A stretch of 64,000 nucleotides of DNA from JAKFDK01 sp036676195 (GCA_036676195.1 JAKFDK010000081.1:1-64000); one strand, 5' to 3'; shown: positions 49,874 to 59,133, numbered from the stretch's first letter. Made by a program: numbers and translations. Notes: generated from the letters alone by a model not told the origin.

Positions 49874-51160
49874 TTGGAGAATCGATTCGCGACGGCACTC
49901 CTGTCAGTAGATGTCATTCGACGCGCCCTGGAAATCCTCAAACTGAATTACCGGCTGATCATCACCTCCCCCGGGCAGATGAAGCTGTTCGTACAAATTC
50001 CCAATAAGCCGAAGGAATGGGAGGAACGGTTCTGGGACGCGATCGGTGAACTGATTGGCCCCGACGGCGAAGAGGATACGGGGGTACTGCGGCCGTTTGA
50101 CCCGGATGCCGTCAGATTTGTGACCGGGACCCAGGTGCGGGAGGATCTTTTCCTGAACCACCTCTTCTATCAACAAAAGGAGCCGGTTGAAACTCTGGCC
50201 CTTCCCCATCTGGACCGCTGGCTCCATCCAGAAGAAGGGTCGCCTGGCCCGGTACATAAACGCCCCGGCCGCATTGTATTCTACTCATACAAGGGTGGCC
50301 TGGGCCGCACCACGGCCCTGATCCTGTGTGCACTGGCTCTGGCTAACCGCGGCCGGCGGGTGGCCCTGATTGATCTTGATTTGGAGGCACCCGGCCTGGC
50401 TTCCACGCTCTTTCACCCTGGCGACATCCCCAGGCGTGGCGTAGTGGACTACCTGCTTGGTTACCCGGCCATTGCCAACTGGGACGAGGTGCGCATCAAA
50501 AAGTATCTGCGAAAACACGTCCCCACGTTGGACCTCAACTTCGCACAGGGTGGCACGGTGGCTGTCTGGGGTGCCGGCCAGGTAGACACCGCCTATGCTC
50601 AGAAACTGGCTCATATCACGTTGGAGCATGTACACCGCCAGCGCCGCGGCGACCCCATCAAGCGAATGTTTGAACTGGTGGACCAGGTCTCCCCTGGGGG
50701 TCTGGACTACATCCTGATTGACTCACGGACAGGGCTGGCCGACATTGGCGGATCACTCCTGTACGAGTATGCCGATGTGGTCTGTGGTTTGTTCCATGCG
50801 AACCCACAGACACAGGACGGCATGCGCATCTGCGTCAATCAGTGGCTACGCGACGGTCGGACCAGTCGGCAAGACGCCCCCGACCTGATCTGGATCGACA
50901 GCCATACCAGGCCGGTCCAGGACCCGGGTGTAAAGACGGCGCAGTTGCGCCTGATGCTCAGTGAAATCCTGGATAAGGCCACCGAGCCCGAAGTTCACCG
51001 ACTCAGCTTTATTGAATCGCTGGTGGACCTGAGCCCGCAGTGGTTCCACCGTCACGCCGGTGCGGCACTGGATACAGATCAGCGGTTTGCGGAGTACGTC
51101 GTCCTGGCCGACCGGCTGGAACAGATGGTGGCTGCCAGGCGGAGGAGCGTTCAGGCATGA
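49874..51160 (+). CDS. Locus C second gene: KGGLGR-motif variant SIMIBI ATPase
   Basis: This 428-residue homologue of the locus A ATPase has the same N-terminal domain landmarks (NYRLI, RPFDPD, PHLDRWL). The P-loop region YSYKGGLGRTT (about 138-146) again has Arg in place of the P-loop Lys. It is followed by DLDLEAPGL and IDSRTGLADIGGSLL. It starts at TTG 49874 with AAGGAG nine bases upstream and ends in an ATGA overlap with the next gene. Divergence from locus A is substantial outside the motifs, so this is an old or separately acquired paralogue. Confidence 0.88.
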   Translation: MENRFATALLSVDVIRRALEILKLNYRLIITSPGQMKLFVQIPNKPKEWEERFWDAIGELIGPDGEEDTGVLRPFDPDAVRFVTGTQVREDLFLNHLFYQQKEPVETLALPHLDRWLHPEEGSPGPVHKRPGRIVFYSYKGGLGRTTALILCALALANRGRRVALIDLDLEAPGLASTLFHPGDIPRRGVVDYLLGYPAIANWDEVRIKKYLRKHVPTLDLNFAQGGTVAVWGAGQVDTAYAQKLAHITLEHVHRQRRGDPIKRMFELVDQVSPGGLDYILIDSRTGLADIGGSLLYEYADVVCGLFHANPQTQDGMRICVNQWLRDGRTSRQDAPDLIWIDSHTRPVQDPGVKTAQLRLMLSEILDKATEPEVHRLSFIESLVDLSPQWFHRHAGAALDTDQRFAEYVVLADRLEQMVAARRRSVQA

Positions 51161-54100
51161 AGAAACCGGCCGTCATCTCCTTTATCGCGCCGGCGGGAGG
51201 GTTGGGGCGGAGCAAGGCACTCCTGCAGGTGGGCGGTCGCCTGGCCCGCCAGGGTCACCGGGTGGCGGCGGTCGATGCCGACTTCGTCTCCCCGGTTCTG
51301 CAACGGTACGCTGCGGGAGACGAAGGCGGAATCGGGCTGGCCGACTGGCTGCAAACAGGGACCGGGCACCTGCCTCTGACCCAGTCCCAGTCCGGTTTAT
51401 GGCTGCTGAGCGCCGGCCGTCCCGAAGCGATTCATGCGCAGTTGGCCACGCGCCGGCCGGGGGCAAAACAAGTCGCCGCATTAATGACAGAACTTGCCGC
51501 CGTTCACTTTGACTATGTCCTTCTGGACCTGCCCCCGGGTCATCTCCTGACCGGCTGGAAATGGGCACAGACCTTGCTGCAGCAGAGCCTTGTCGTTGTT
51601 CCCTTTGCGGCCGCTCCCCTGCAATTGAGCGCATTTGTGCAGGACATGGCCCAGCGTGGGCGTGGCGGCTCGCTGTCCAACCTTTGCCCAGTGGTCGCAC
51701 TGCATCGGCAAGAGGACGGCGCCGGGGCCAGGCCGCTGGAACTTGGGGGACCGTTGCCGGCGTATGCCGTCTTCATCCCCCGCATCAGCGCCCTGGAATC
51801 ACCGTCGGCGCTGGAGTGGAAGGTCGAATCGTACCTGACGGCCTATGAAGCACTCACCAGCACGCTCATTGCCACGGTCGACGCGGCACTCCGCCCCCGC
51901 CTGGAGATCAGTACCGTCCAGGCCACTGCCCGTGCCTTTGCCGAAAGCGTGGACCCGAAACCGGAAATCCTCACCGCCAAGGTGCAGGAGCACCTGGGTC
52001 CGCGTTCGTTTGTCATCATGGGGCGGCATGGCGCCGGCAAGTCAGCCCTGATCCGGCTGCTGCATGAGCAGCATCAGTCTGTCCAGGTGGATCCGCAACG
52101 CTTCTTGGTGCCTGATTTCCAGTGGGAATCGCTGCTGCCCCAGGGCGAGAAATCACGGCTGCTGGTGATCGACAGTCCGGAAGACCGCCTGGCTGGCACC
52201 GAAGAACTTCAGACCCTGCTGAAGAAGGCCGGCGCCGCCAGTGCCGGCGGCCTTCTGATCAAGGTGCTGCTGCGGCCTGCCACAGTCCGCCGTGCCGGCA
52301 GTTTGCTCCAGCGGCGCGATTATACGGCCCTGCGTTGGACCGGACGTGAACTGTTGGAACTGGCCCTCAGGCGGGCGGTCAACCGCAGTGCGGAATTGGC
52401 CGGGTTGCTCCATGCCAGAATACCGGTGACCCCGACTGGAGAACTCGGGCCGGATGTGTTGCCGTTGGACACCGACGCAGCCGCCCGGCTCCTGTTTGGT
52501 CCCTTCGGCCCTGTCGCGTGGCAGCACTTTACTGAAAGCCTCTGGGATTCGACCAGTGAGTTCATTCCCAGCGAAGCGTCGCAGCTCCTGTATTTCGCCA
52601 TTGAGTCCGCCCGTCTGGCCGGACATGCGGCCTCGTATCTGAGCGATCCCTCCGTTCTGACCAGGGCCGCGCAGCAGTTCTTCGCCTGGAAAGTGGCCCG
52701 GCTGCCGGCAGCCTGTCGGTCCGTGCTTGACGACATGGCCCGGCAACGCGGCAGCGCAGTGCCCGACGACGGGCGCCACGACGAGTTCGCCATTGCCACC
52801 CTGCTGGACCACGGTTTTCTGGTCCTCGACGACTCAACGGGCAACCGACGGCTTCTGCGCATTCCCCCGCGCCTCTTCCTTTACGTGAACGCCCGTTCCG
52901 GGGACACGGTCGCCCCAGTGGAAACGCCGCCGGAATGGAACACCCGGGTCGCACCAATCCCTGTTCCACCGCAGCCCGGGGGCGGCAGGGACGAGCGGGC
53001 AACGGAGGCGCTGCGGCTGCTTGAGCAGGGCACAACAGCACACCTTTCGGGCCGGTTCCAGGAGGCATCCGACTTCTATGAACGTGCCCTGGCTCTGTTC
53101 GGCCTGGCCAACGACCAGCGGGGACGGGCCCTGGTCATGCTCAACCTGGGCAGACTTCTACTGCGTGGCGGGCAGCCAATGCAGGCAGATGGCATGCTGC
53201 AGAGGGCTCTGGCCATCTACAATACCCTGGGCGATGTGCTGGGAAGTGCGGAAACACTGCTGTGCCTGGCTGAACTGGAGGGTTTTCGGAGCAACCTGCT
53301 GAAAGCCTGCACAGTGGTTGGTGAAGCCCTCGCCCTTTACACGGCTCAACACGCCCAACCTGGCCGGGCTGGGGCGCTCCACCTCTATGGAAAGATACTG
53401 GCAGGTCTGGACAAGCTGGATGAAGCCATGTCCAGGTACAACGAAGCCCTCGCCCTGTATCGGTCGCTGGGGATCCAGGATGGCGTTGCCGGTGTATTGG
53501 GCAATCAGGGGGGCCTGCTTGTCCGCCAGGGCGACCTGGACCTGGCAGCGGCCAGGTATGGCGAAGCGATGGGGCTTTTTACCGCCCTGGGTGACAAGTT
53601 GGGACAGGCCAATATATTGCAAGGGCAGGGCGAACTGCTCGGACGCCGGGGCAGCCTGGAGGAGGCGTTCGACAAGTACAGTGCGGCGCTGGCCCTCCAC
53701 ATGGAGATGGGCAATCAGGCAGGCCAGGTAAATGTGCTCCTTTACCAGGGCACCTTACTGATCCGACAGAACCTACTTGGTGCCGCTGCCGCCAAACTCG
53801 AACAATCACTGCACCTGGCAAACGAGATCAGGTACTCCCTGGGCCAGGCCAATGCTTTGGCGGAGCTTGGGCGAGTCGAAGCCCTGCGCAGAAATCAGGC
53901 GGCGGCGACTGCCCATTTGAGCCAGGCCCTGTCATTCTACAGGAGCATGGGCAATCAAAACGGGATCGCCAATACCCTGAAGGGCCTGGGGGAAGCTGCC
54001 CTGGAACAAGGGGACTTGTCCACGGCCGAAGCCCTCCTTGCCCAGGCATACGAGCACTACACCGTGACCGTCGACTGGTATGGTCGCGCCGATACGCTGG

Positions 54101-54393
54101 TTCTGCAGGCCATGGTCCTGCGTGCGCGCGGTCTGATTACACAGGCAACCGCCAAGTGCGCCGAGGCGCTCGGAGTCTTCCGGGACCTGGGCGACCGCCG
54201 CCACCAGGCCAAGACCCTCTGGCTACTGGGGCAACTGTTGGCCCGCGCAGGCCGCCTGACCGAAGCCGAAACCCACTTCAGCGAAGCGCTCTCTCTATAC
54301 TCCACCCTCCACCCCCCCGCCAACCAGATGGACGCACTCGCCCTGGAGGCAAAACAGATCCTGCAGCAGGCACGCGCCAAACAGGGACCATGA
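51157..54393 (+). CDS. Locus C third gene: MinD-like plus P-loop NTPase with C-terminal TPR array
   Basis: This is a 1,078-residue protein. The N-terminus (1-260) is MinD-like with APAGGLGRSK at 11-20, which lacks both usual lysines, plus LLDLPPGH. The middle has a canonical Walker A, GRHGAGKSAL (289-298), VIDSPED as Walker B and ELLELALRRAV, like locus A. From about residue 610 to the end it carries some ten 40-residue TPR units (for example MLNLGRLLLRGGQPMQADGM and GQGELLGRRGSLEEAFDKYS). Locus A ends where the TPRs begin, so the tail is an added sensor or scaffold. ATG 51157 overlaps the ATPase stop. STAND-like TPR proteins often sense ligands, but that role is inferred here. Confidence 0.87.
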   Translation: MKKPAVISFIAPAGGLGRSKALLQVGGRLARQGHRVAAVDADFVSPVLQRYAAGDEGGIGLADWLQTGTGHLPLTQSQSGLWLLSAGRPEAIHAQLATRRPGAKQVAALMTELAAVHFDYVLLDLPPGHLLTGWKWAQTLLQQSLVVVPFAAAPLQLSAFVQDMAQRGRGGSLSNLCPVVALHRQEDGAGARPLELGGPLPAYAVFIPRISALESPSALEWKVESYLTAYEALTSTLIATVDAALRPRLEISTVQATARAFAESVDPKPEILTAKVQEHLGPRSFVIMGRHGAGKSALIRLLHEQHQSVQVDPQRFLVPDFQWESLLPQGEKSRLLVIDSPEDRLAGTEELQTLLKKAGAASAGGLLIKVLLRPATVRRAGSLLQRRDYTALRWTGRELLELALRRAVNRSAELAGLLHARIPVTPTGELGPDVLPLDTDAAARLLFGPFGPVAWQHFTESLWDSTSEFIPSEASQLLYFAIESARLAGHAASYLSDPSVLTRAAQQFFAWKVARLPAACRSVLDDMARQRGSAVPDDGRHDEFAIATLLDHGFLVLDDSTGNRRLLRIPPRLFLYVNARSGDTVAPVETPPEWNTRVAPIPVPPQPGGGRDERATEALRLLEQGTTAHLSGRFQEASDFYERALALFGLANDQRGRALVMLNLGRLLLRGGQPMQADGMLQRALAIYNTLGDVLGSAETLLCLAELEGFRSNLLKACTVVGEALALYTAQHAQPGRAGALHLYGKILAGLDKLDEAMSRYNEALALYRSLGIQDGVAGVLGNQGGLLVRQGDLDLAAARYGEAMGLFTALGDKLGQANILQGQGELLGRRGSLEEAFDKYSAALALHMEMGNQAGQVNVLLYQGTLLIRQNLLGAAAAKLEQSLHLANEIRYSLGQANALAELGRVEALRRNQAAATAHLSQALSFYRSMGNQNGIANTLKGLGEAALEQGDLSTAEALLAQAYEHYTVTVDWYGRADTLVLQAMVLRARGLITQATAKCAEALGVFRDLGDRRHQAKTLWLLGQLLARAGRLTEAETHFSEALSLYSTLHPPANQMDALALEAKQILQQARAKQGP

Positions 54394-54625
54394 TAGCCCC
54401 CGGCTCGCCCAACACGGCATCCCGCAACAGATGCATACTAAGGCAAGCCGGCCAAGCTGCGTGGATGCCCGGCACATGCCCTACCTGATCATGGGGGACA
54501 TCGGCCTGATCATGCTGGCCCGTGGTTGGCCGGACCATGGCCGGCGCGCCACCTGGCCTTCCTGCTGGCGTTGAATGCGGTTGGAGTGGCCCTGCTGACC
54601 GCCCACCGGCCCGGACCGAATAAAA
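54394..54625. other. Spacer after locus C
   Basis: No gene or clear signal is visible in this stretch. A short reading beginning at ATG 54478 is not supported by a ribosome binding site. Confidence 0.4.
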
Positions 54626-54649
54626 GCCCTGCACCTTCAGGTGCAGGGC
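54626..54649 (-). terminator. Intrinsic terminator-like hairpin facing the minus strand
   Basis: The perfect 10-bp stem GCCCTGCACC/GGTGCAGGGC with a TTCA loop is followed on the minus strand by TTTTATT. It would end transcripts coming from the right, yet no convincing minus-strand gene lies between it and the sigma-54 activator stop at 54990, which is 340 bp away. It may terminate that gene's long 3' tail or an unrecognised small RNA. Confidence 0.65.
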
Positions 54650-54657
54650 CTGGTAGC

Positions 54658-54700
54658 CGTGTCGAACGAACGCCACTTTTCGACAACACCGTTCGACACG
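54658..54700. repeat. 11-bp inverted repeat
   Basis: CGTGTCGAACG (54658-54668) and CGTTCGACACG (54690-54700) are perfect inverted repeats separated by 21 bp, just beside the terminator-like hairpin and upstream of a small ORF. It could be an operator or a recombination scar. Confidence 0.55.
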
Positions 54701-54777
54701 CATGGCGAACCTCTGTTTGGTATGCTTTGGTTACAGAGAGGGGCCGGGGACTTTTACCCAGCAAGGGGGGAGTCCTG

Positions 54778-54867
54778 GTGTTGCTCCGCCGACGACTCTT
54801 CATTGCCATCATCATCACGGTCGTAACGGAGATTACCCGTGCCTTGATCCAAAAGGTGTTGGGCTGA
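54778..54867 (+). CDS. Candidate 29-residue membrane micro-protein
   Basis: GTG 54778 is preceded by GGGGGGAG about six bases upstream. The product starts with an Arg-rich LLRRRLF, has a hydrophobic stretch (IAIIITVV) and ends in IQKVLG: a typical inside-positive single-helix mini-protein. It has no family match. The longer frame beginning at 54526 reads poorly before this point. Confidence 0.4.
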   Translation: MLLRRRLFIAIIITVVTEITRALIQKVLG

Positions 54868-54989
54868 CAGACCCAGGCCTCAACGCCATCCAGACTACAT
54901 CTGCCCCTCCCAGCTCCGGCCCTCCCTGTACCATTACTGTGTCCCGTTTGGGCTCACTTCATGCAGCTCGGTGGCTGCCCGGCCCCCCG

Positions 54990-56462
54990 TCAGCGCGGGG
55001 CGGCCGGGCCGTCGGCCAGGCCATAAGCACGCAGCTTCTTATAAAAGGCGCCGCGGCTGATGCCCAGCAGTTCGATGGCCCGGGTGTGGTTACCGCCCAC
55101 CTGATTCAGCGCCTCCTGAATGGCCCGCCGTTCAGTAGCGTTCATCAGGCCCTTCAGCGGCTGACGCCGGGCAGGCGCCTCAGACCGGCCCACCGCCTGC
55201 AGCACCCGTTCCGGCAAATGCTCGGGCAGAATCTGGCCTCCGGGAGCCATCACCGCGGCGTACTCCAGAGCGTTTTCCAACTCACGCACGTTGCCGGGCC
55301 AGTCATAGCGAAACAGCACCTCTTGGGCGGCCCGGCTCAGTTCCGGCGCCTCCCCCCGCCCGCGGGCGGTACGCATCAGAAAACTTTCGGCCAGCAGAAC
55401 CACATCGTCCCGCCGTTCCCGCAGCGACGGCAGTACCAGCGGCACCACGCTCAGGCGGTAATATATGTCCTCCCGGAACTGACCTTTGGCCATCATGCCC
55501 TCCAGGTCCCGGTTGGTGGCCGCCAGCACCCGCACATCCACCGCCCGCCCCTTGACGGCGCCGACCCGTTCCACCCAGCGCTCCTGCAGGACCCGCAGGA
55601 GCTTGACCTGCATGGTCTGGCTCATTTCACCCACTTCATCCAAAAAGATGGTTCCGCCGTGGGCCAGTTCAAACTTGCCCGGCTTGCCGCCCCGCTGGGC
55701 CCCGGTGAAAGCGCCCTCCTCGTACCCGAACAGCTCACTTTCCAGCAGGGCCTCGGGGATGGCGCCGCAGTTCACGGTCACCAGGGGGCCCTGGCAACGG
55801 CGACTTTCTTCATGGATGGCCCGGGCCAGTAATTCCTTGCCCACCCCAGATTCGCCCCGGATCAGCACCGTACAGTCGCTGCGCGCCACCCGGTAGGCCC
55901 GGGACAGGGCCTCCAGGAACTTGACACTCTTGCCCAGCAGGCGCCGGAAAGGTACGGGCAACTCCAGGGGGTCGGGTACGTCGGCGGTGCCAACCGCCCG
56001 CTCCACCGTCCAGTTGGCCTGGCCCAGCGTGCCGGTCGTTTCCGTCGTTCGCCGCTCCCGGTCGGCTGCATCCAGGAAGGTGGCCACGGCGCCCAGGAGA
56101 TTACCCGCCTCATCGTATACCGGTGTATGGTTGCACACCAGTTGTTTATGCACGCTGTTGACCTGCACAAAGCCGTAGAGCAAGGACGTGCCGGTGGTCA
56201 GCGTCTTGAGGATCCCTGCCTCTGGCTCGATCTCGGCCAGCCGCCGCCCCAGTACCTTGGCCACAGGTACGCCAAGGATACGCTGATAGCCCTGGTTGGC
56301 AAAAATGATTCGCGAGTTGCGGTCCACCACCACGATGCCGTCATAGATCGAGTCAAGCACCCGCAGGAGCATGACCAGTGAGGGGTCCTGCCGTCCGGTT
56401 TTCCCCTGGAGTAGCCCCAGGATCCCCTCGGTATAGGCCTGATGGTCCATCCGTGGCTGCAT
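54990..56462 (-). CDS. Sigma-54-dependent transcriptional activator with PAS domain
   Basis: This 490-residue bacterial enhancer-binding protein has an N-terminal PAS domain (about 25-140), then a AAA+ domain with Walker A GESGVGKELLA, the sigma-54-contacting GAFTGA loop intact, Walker B IFLDEVGEM and WPGNVRELENA. A Fis-type HTH ends it (NHTRAIELLGISRGAFYKKL). It needs RpoN and a -24/-12 promoter at its targets; I did not find a convincing one nearby, so its regulon is unknown. There is no receiver domain, so the PAS domain is likely the sensor. Confidence 0.93.
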   Translation of the reverse strand: MQPRMDHQAYTEGILGLLQGKTGRQDPSLVMLLRVLDSIYDGIVVVDRNSRIIFANQGYQRILGVPVAKVLGRRLAEIEPEAGILKTLTTGTSLLYGFVQVNSVHKQLVCNHTPVYDEAGNLLGAVATFLDAADRERRTTETTGTLGQANWTVERAVGTADVPDPLELPVPFRRLLGKSVKFLEALSRAYRVARSDCTVLIRGESGVGKELLARAIHEESRRCQGPLVTVNCGAIPEALLESELFGYEEGAFTGAQRGGKPGKFELAHGGTIFLDEVGEMSQTMQVKLLRVLQERWVERVGAVKGRAVDVRVLAATNRDLEGMMAKGQFREDIYYRLSVVPLVLPSLRERRDDVVLLAESFLMRTARGRGEAPELSRAAQEVLFRYDWPGNVRELENALEYAAVMAPGGQILPEHLPERVLQAVGRSEAPARRQPLKGLMNATERRAIQEALNQVGGNHTRAIELLGISRGAFYKKLRAYGLADGPAAPR

Positions 56463-56625
56463 GATCTCCGCCCCCTCGAATAATTCCGATCTGCTGCGGG
56501 GCGCTTCCTATTATAAATCAGCTTCCATTTATCACTCGACTCGAAAAACAATTATGACTCGCGGTCTTGGTTTCCTGCCTGCGTCCGGCAGAGTTTCACT
56601 TCACCTGCCAGCCACGCCTCCCGGT

Positions 56626-57486
56626 TCAGCGCTGCGGCCACTGGATCAGCACCACCGCCAGGGTAATCAGCACCGCGCCGCCCCCCTGCCCCGGTGTCAG
56701 TCGGTCGCCCATAAACAGCCAGCCCAGCAGCAGGGCAATGGGGAGTTCCGCCGTGCTCACAATGGCCGCCCGGCTGGCCCCCACGCGGGCCAGGCCCTCC
56801 AGCAGGAACAAGAAAGGAGCAATCACGCCGGCCACGGTGGCAAAGACCAAAAAAACCCAGTCGAATCCGGTCAGGTGCAGCAGGGCCGGGGCAGCCGCCG
56901 GGACCAGCGCTACCGCCAGCAGCCCATTGACCAGGCGGGTAAATACGGTGGCTGCCTTGGGGTCCCACTGGGTGAGGACGTGCTCCCCGAGCAAGATGTA
57001 AATGGCGTGGGTCACGGTGGTAGACAGCGCGAGCAGCACGCCTAGCACCGGTGCCCCGCCCTGCACCGGTCCGGCGGTCAGGAAGGTACCAGCCAGGGTC
57101 AGCACAACGGCGATGATCTGCCGGGTGGTCAGGCGCTGGCCGAAGACCAGCCAGGCCCCCGCCGCTACCACCACCGGATAGGTGAACACCAGCAGGGTGG
57201 CCAGCGATACGTCCAGGTAAGCGAGGGCCAGTACAAACAGCAGTCCGGAGGCGCCACCGGTGAGGCCATGCAGCAGCAGGGCCAGGGGCCGGACGCCGGC
57301 AGGCGGACGCCAGCGGCCGCCTCGCAGCCAACCCGCCATGACCATCGCCGTAATCAGCGATGTACCCAGACTGAAGCTGAACGGCGTCAGCCCGCGGGCA
57401 AACGCCCATTTGGCAATCACAGAGGAAAAGGCGAAGGTCGTGGCCGATAATATAACCTGAAAAAGTCCAATTTGTGTGCGGCTCAT
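56626..57486 (-). CDS. EamA/DMT-family transporter
   Basis: This 286-residue membrane protein has about ten helices arranged as two EamA repeats (FAFSSVIAKWAFARGLTPF in the first, LYVAL-type repeats later). Such transporters export amino acids or other metabolites; the substrate is unknown. ATG 57486 is the natural start (MSRTQIGLFQ). The open frame extends to 57840 but is antisense to the Hsp20 end. A TATAAT box lies only seven bases upstream of the ATG, so the mRNA may be leaderless. Confidence 0.88.
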   Translation of the reverse strand: MSRTQIGLFQVILSATTFAFSSVIAKWAFARGLTPFSFSLGTSLITAMVMAGWLRGGRWRPPAGVRPLALLLHGLTGGASGLLFVLALAYLDVSLATLLVFTYPVVVAAGAWLVFGQRLTTRQIIAVVLTLAGTFLTAGPVQGGAPVLGVLLALSTTVTHAIYILLGEHVLTQWDPKAATVFTRLVNGLLAVALVPAAAPALLHLTGFDWVFLVFATVAGVIAPFLFLLEGLARVGASRAAIVSTAELPIALLLGWLFMGDRLTPGQGGGAVLITLAVVLIQWPQR

Positions 57487-57493
57487 GTATGTT

Positions 57494-57499
57494 ATTATA
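57494..57499 (-). promoter_or_regulatory. Consensus -10 box implying a leaderless EamA mRNA
   Basis: Minus-strand TATAAT ends seven bases before the A of ATG 57486. Transcription from this box would begin at or within a base or two of the start codon. The -35 position (GGATTG) is poor. Confidence 0.55.
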
Positions 57500-57564
57500 G
57501 CACGGAACAGCGCGACCAATCCTCCGGGCCATCCTGCCCCGGAGGCGACCTGCCCGCCGCAGCA

Positions 57565-57602
57565 CGGACCCCGGGCGGCGGTGCTTCTGCCCCCGGGGTC
57601 CG
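57565..57602. terminator. GC-rich hairpin between hsp20 and the EamA gene
   Basis: An 11-bp stem, CGGACCCCGGG/CCCGGGGTCCG, with a 16-base loop lies 20 bp after the Hsp20 stop. There is no T-tract. It probably separates the two minus-strand transcripts. Confidence 0.5.
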
Positions 57603-57622
57603 GTACGGCTGCCGCGCTGCGG

Positions 57623-58075
57623 TCAGTTGGCGTCAATGTCCAGGCGGCGGCCATCCGTGCCCGCATCGGGGGTGCGCCGGGGCGCCCGGACCTCCAGCAG
57701 ACCGTTGCGGAAACTGGCCGTGGCCTGGCCGGCATCCACCGGGGCGGGGAACGGCACAGTGCGGACAAACGCTCCGTAAAAGCGCTCTGAATGGTGAATC
57801 CCCGCCTGGTCCCGGTCCACTTCCACCCGGCGCTCGCCACGCACGGTCAGATCCTCGTCAGTGACGCGCACATCGAGTGTCTTCGGCTCGATGCCGGCCA
57901 GTTCGGCCCGCACCACGACTTCGCCGTTCTGTTCCAGGACCTCCACCGGGAAATGGGCATTCAGCCCCCCCAGTTGGTGGCCCAGGGTAGCAAAGGTGCC
58001 CGCCAGGAGCCGGTCCATCATGGTGTGCAGGCGGCCAAGCTCACGCAGCGGCTCCCAGGGCAGCATATCCACCAC
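57623..58075 (-). CDS. Hsp20/alpha-crystallin small heat-shock protein
   Basis: This ATP-independent holdase of about 150 residues has an N-terminal arm with LRELGRLHTMMDRLL and an alpha-crystallin domain of ELAGIEPKTLDVRV, LTVRGERR, and ERFYGAFVRTVPFP then NGLLEVRAP. The C-terminus lacks a clear I-x-I motif. The start is uncertain: GTG 58075 follows GGAGG by five bases; GTG 58072 and ATG 58066 are also possible, and the frame is open to 58135. Confidence 0.9.
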   Translation of the reverse strand: MVDMLPWEPLRELGRLHTMMDRLLAGTFATLGHQLGGLNAHFPVEVLEQNGEVVVRAELAGIEPKTLDVRVTDEDLTVRGERRVEVDRDQAGIHHSERFYGAFVRTVPFPAPVDAGQATASFRNGLLEVRAPRRTPDAGTDGRRLDIDAN

Positions 58076-58287
58076 CGATCCCTCCCTGCCGAGTTCGGAA
58101 TACCACGCCGTCCCGGCCATGCCCGAGACTACCACGGGCCGGGCGGGACCGGGGCTATGGATAGGTTATGAACGCCCTGGCGATCAAGGAAGCTCCCGAC
58201 TACCTGTTGAATGTTTAGCTCATAGTACCCGGGCGCCGGGTGCGTGGCGCCGACAACAGCAACGCTTCAACAAGAGGAGAGATGGAC

Positions 58288-59133
58288 ATGCATTTGCGGC
58301 TGGGTATTGTGCAGATGAATTCCGGTGAGGACAAGGCGGCTAACCTGGCCCAGGCGGCGGCACTGATCGCCGAAGCCGCCGACCGGGGCGCCCAGTTTGT
58401 GGCGCTGCCGGAGTACTTTAGCTTTCTGGGCCGCCCGGGCCGGGTGCAGGAGAACGCCGAATTGATCCCCGGCCCGACCATTACGGCCATGGCTGACCTG
58501 GCCCGCCGTCATGGCCTGTGGCTGCACTGCGGCTCCATTCCCGAGCGCGCCGCCGACGGGCAGCTCTACAGCAATACAACGGTGGTGCTGAATCCCCGAG
58601 GGCAGATCGCCGCCCAATACCGCAAGATCCACCTGTTCGATGTGGAGGCCGGCGGCACCACCTACCGGGAGAGCGCCACGGTGGCGCCGGGCGAGGAAGC
58701 CGTTATTTTTGATACGCCCTGGGGCCGGATGGGGCTGACCATCTGCTATGATCTGCGCTTTGCCGAACTCCACCGGGCGCTGGCACTGGCAGGCGCACAG
58801 GTGATTTTCCAGCCGGCGGCCTTCACCCTGTACACCGGCAAGGACCACTGGGAGGTGCTGCTGCGGGCCCGGGCCATTGAGAACCAGGTCTTTGTGGCCG
58901 CACCGGCGCAGATTTTCCAGCATCCGCCCGGCAACCATACCTTTGGCAGCGCCATGATCATTGACCCGTGGGGCACGGTGATCGCCCGCGCACCGGAGCG
59001 GACCTGCGTGGTGGTGACCGATCTGGATTTCGACTGGCTGCAGACGGTGCGGGCCAAAATCCCGGCGCTGCAGCACCGCCGCCCGGATCTGTATGCGCAG
59101 GCGCCGGTGGTGGCGAACCCGGCGGAGTCTTAG
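58288..59133 (+). CDS. Carbon-nitrogen hydrolase (nitrilase superfamily, omega-amidase-like)
   Basis: This 281-residue amidase has the Glu-Lys-Cys triad in LPEYFSF, RKIHLFDV and LTICYDLRF. The IHLFDVE block matches NIT1/NIT2-type omega-amidases and deaminated-glutathione amidases. The start is ATG 58288, nine bases after GAGGAG; ATG 58282 is too close to the site. It heads a short operon with a small membrane protein and a free methionine sulfoxide reductase, consistent with metabolite-repair functions. Confidence 0.9.
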   Translation: MHLRLGIVQMNSGEDKAANLAQAAALIAEAADRGAQFVALPEYFSFLGRPGRVQENAELIPGPTITAMADLARRHGLWLHCGSIPERAADGQLYSNTTVVLNPRGQIAAQYRKIHLFDVEAGGTTYRESATVAPGEEAVIFDTPWGRMGLTICYDLRFAELHRALALAGAQVIFQPAAFTLYTGKDHWEVLLRARAIENQVFVAAPAQIFQHPPGNHTFGSAMIIDPWGTVIARAPERTCVVVTDLDFDWLQTVRAKIPALQHRRPDLYAQAPVVANPAES

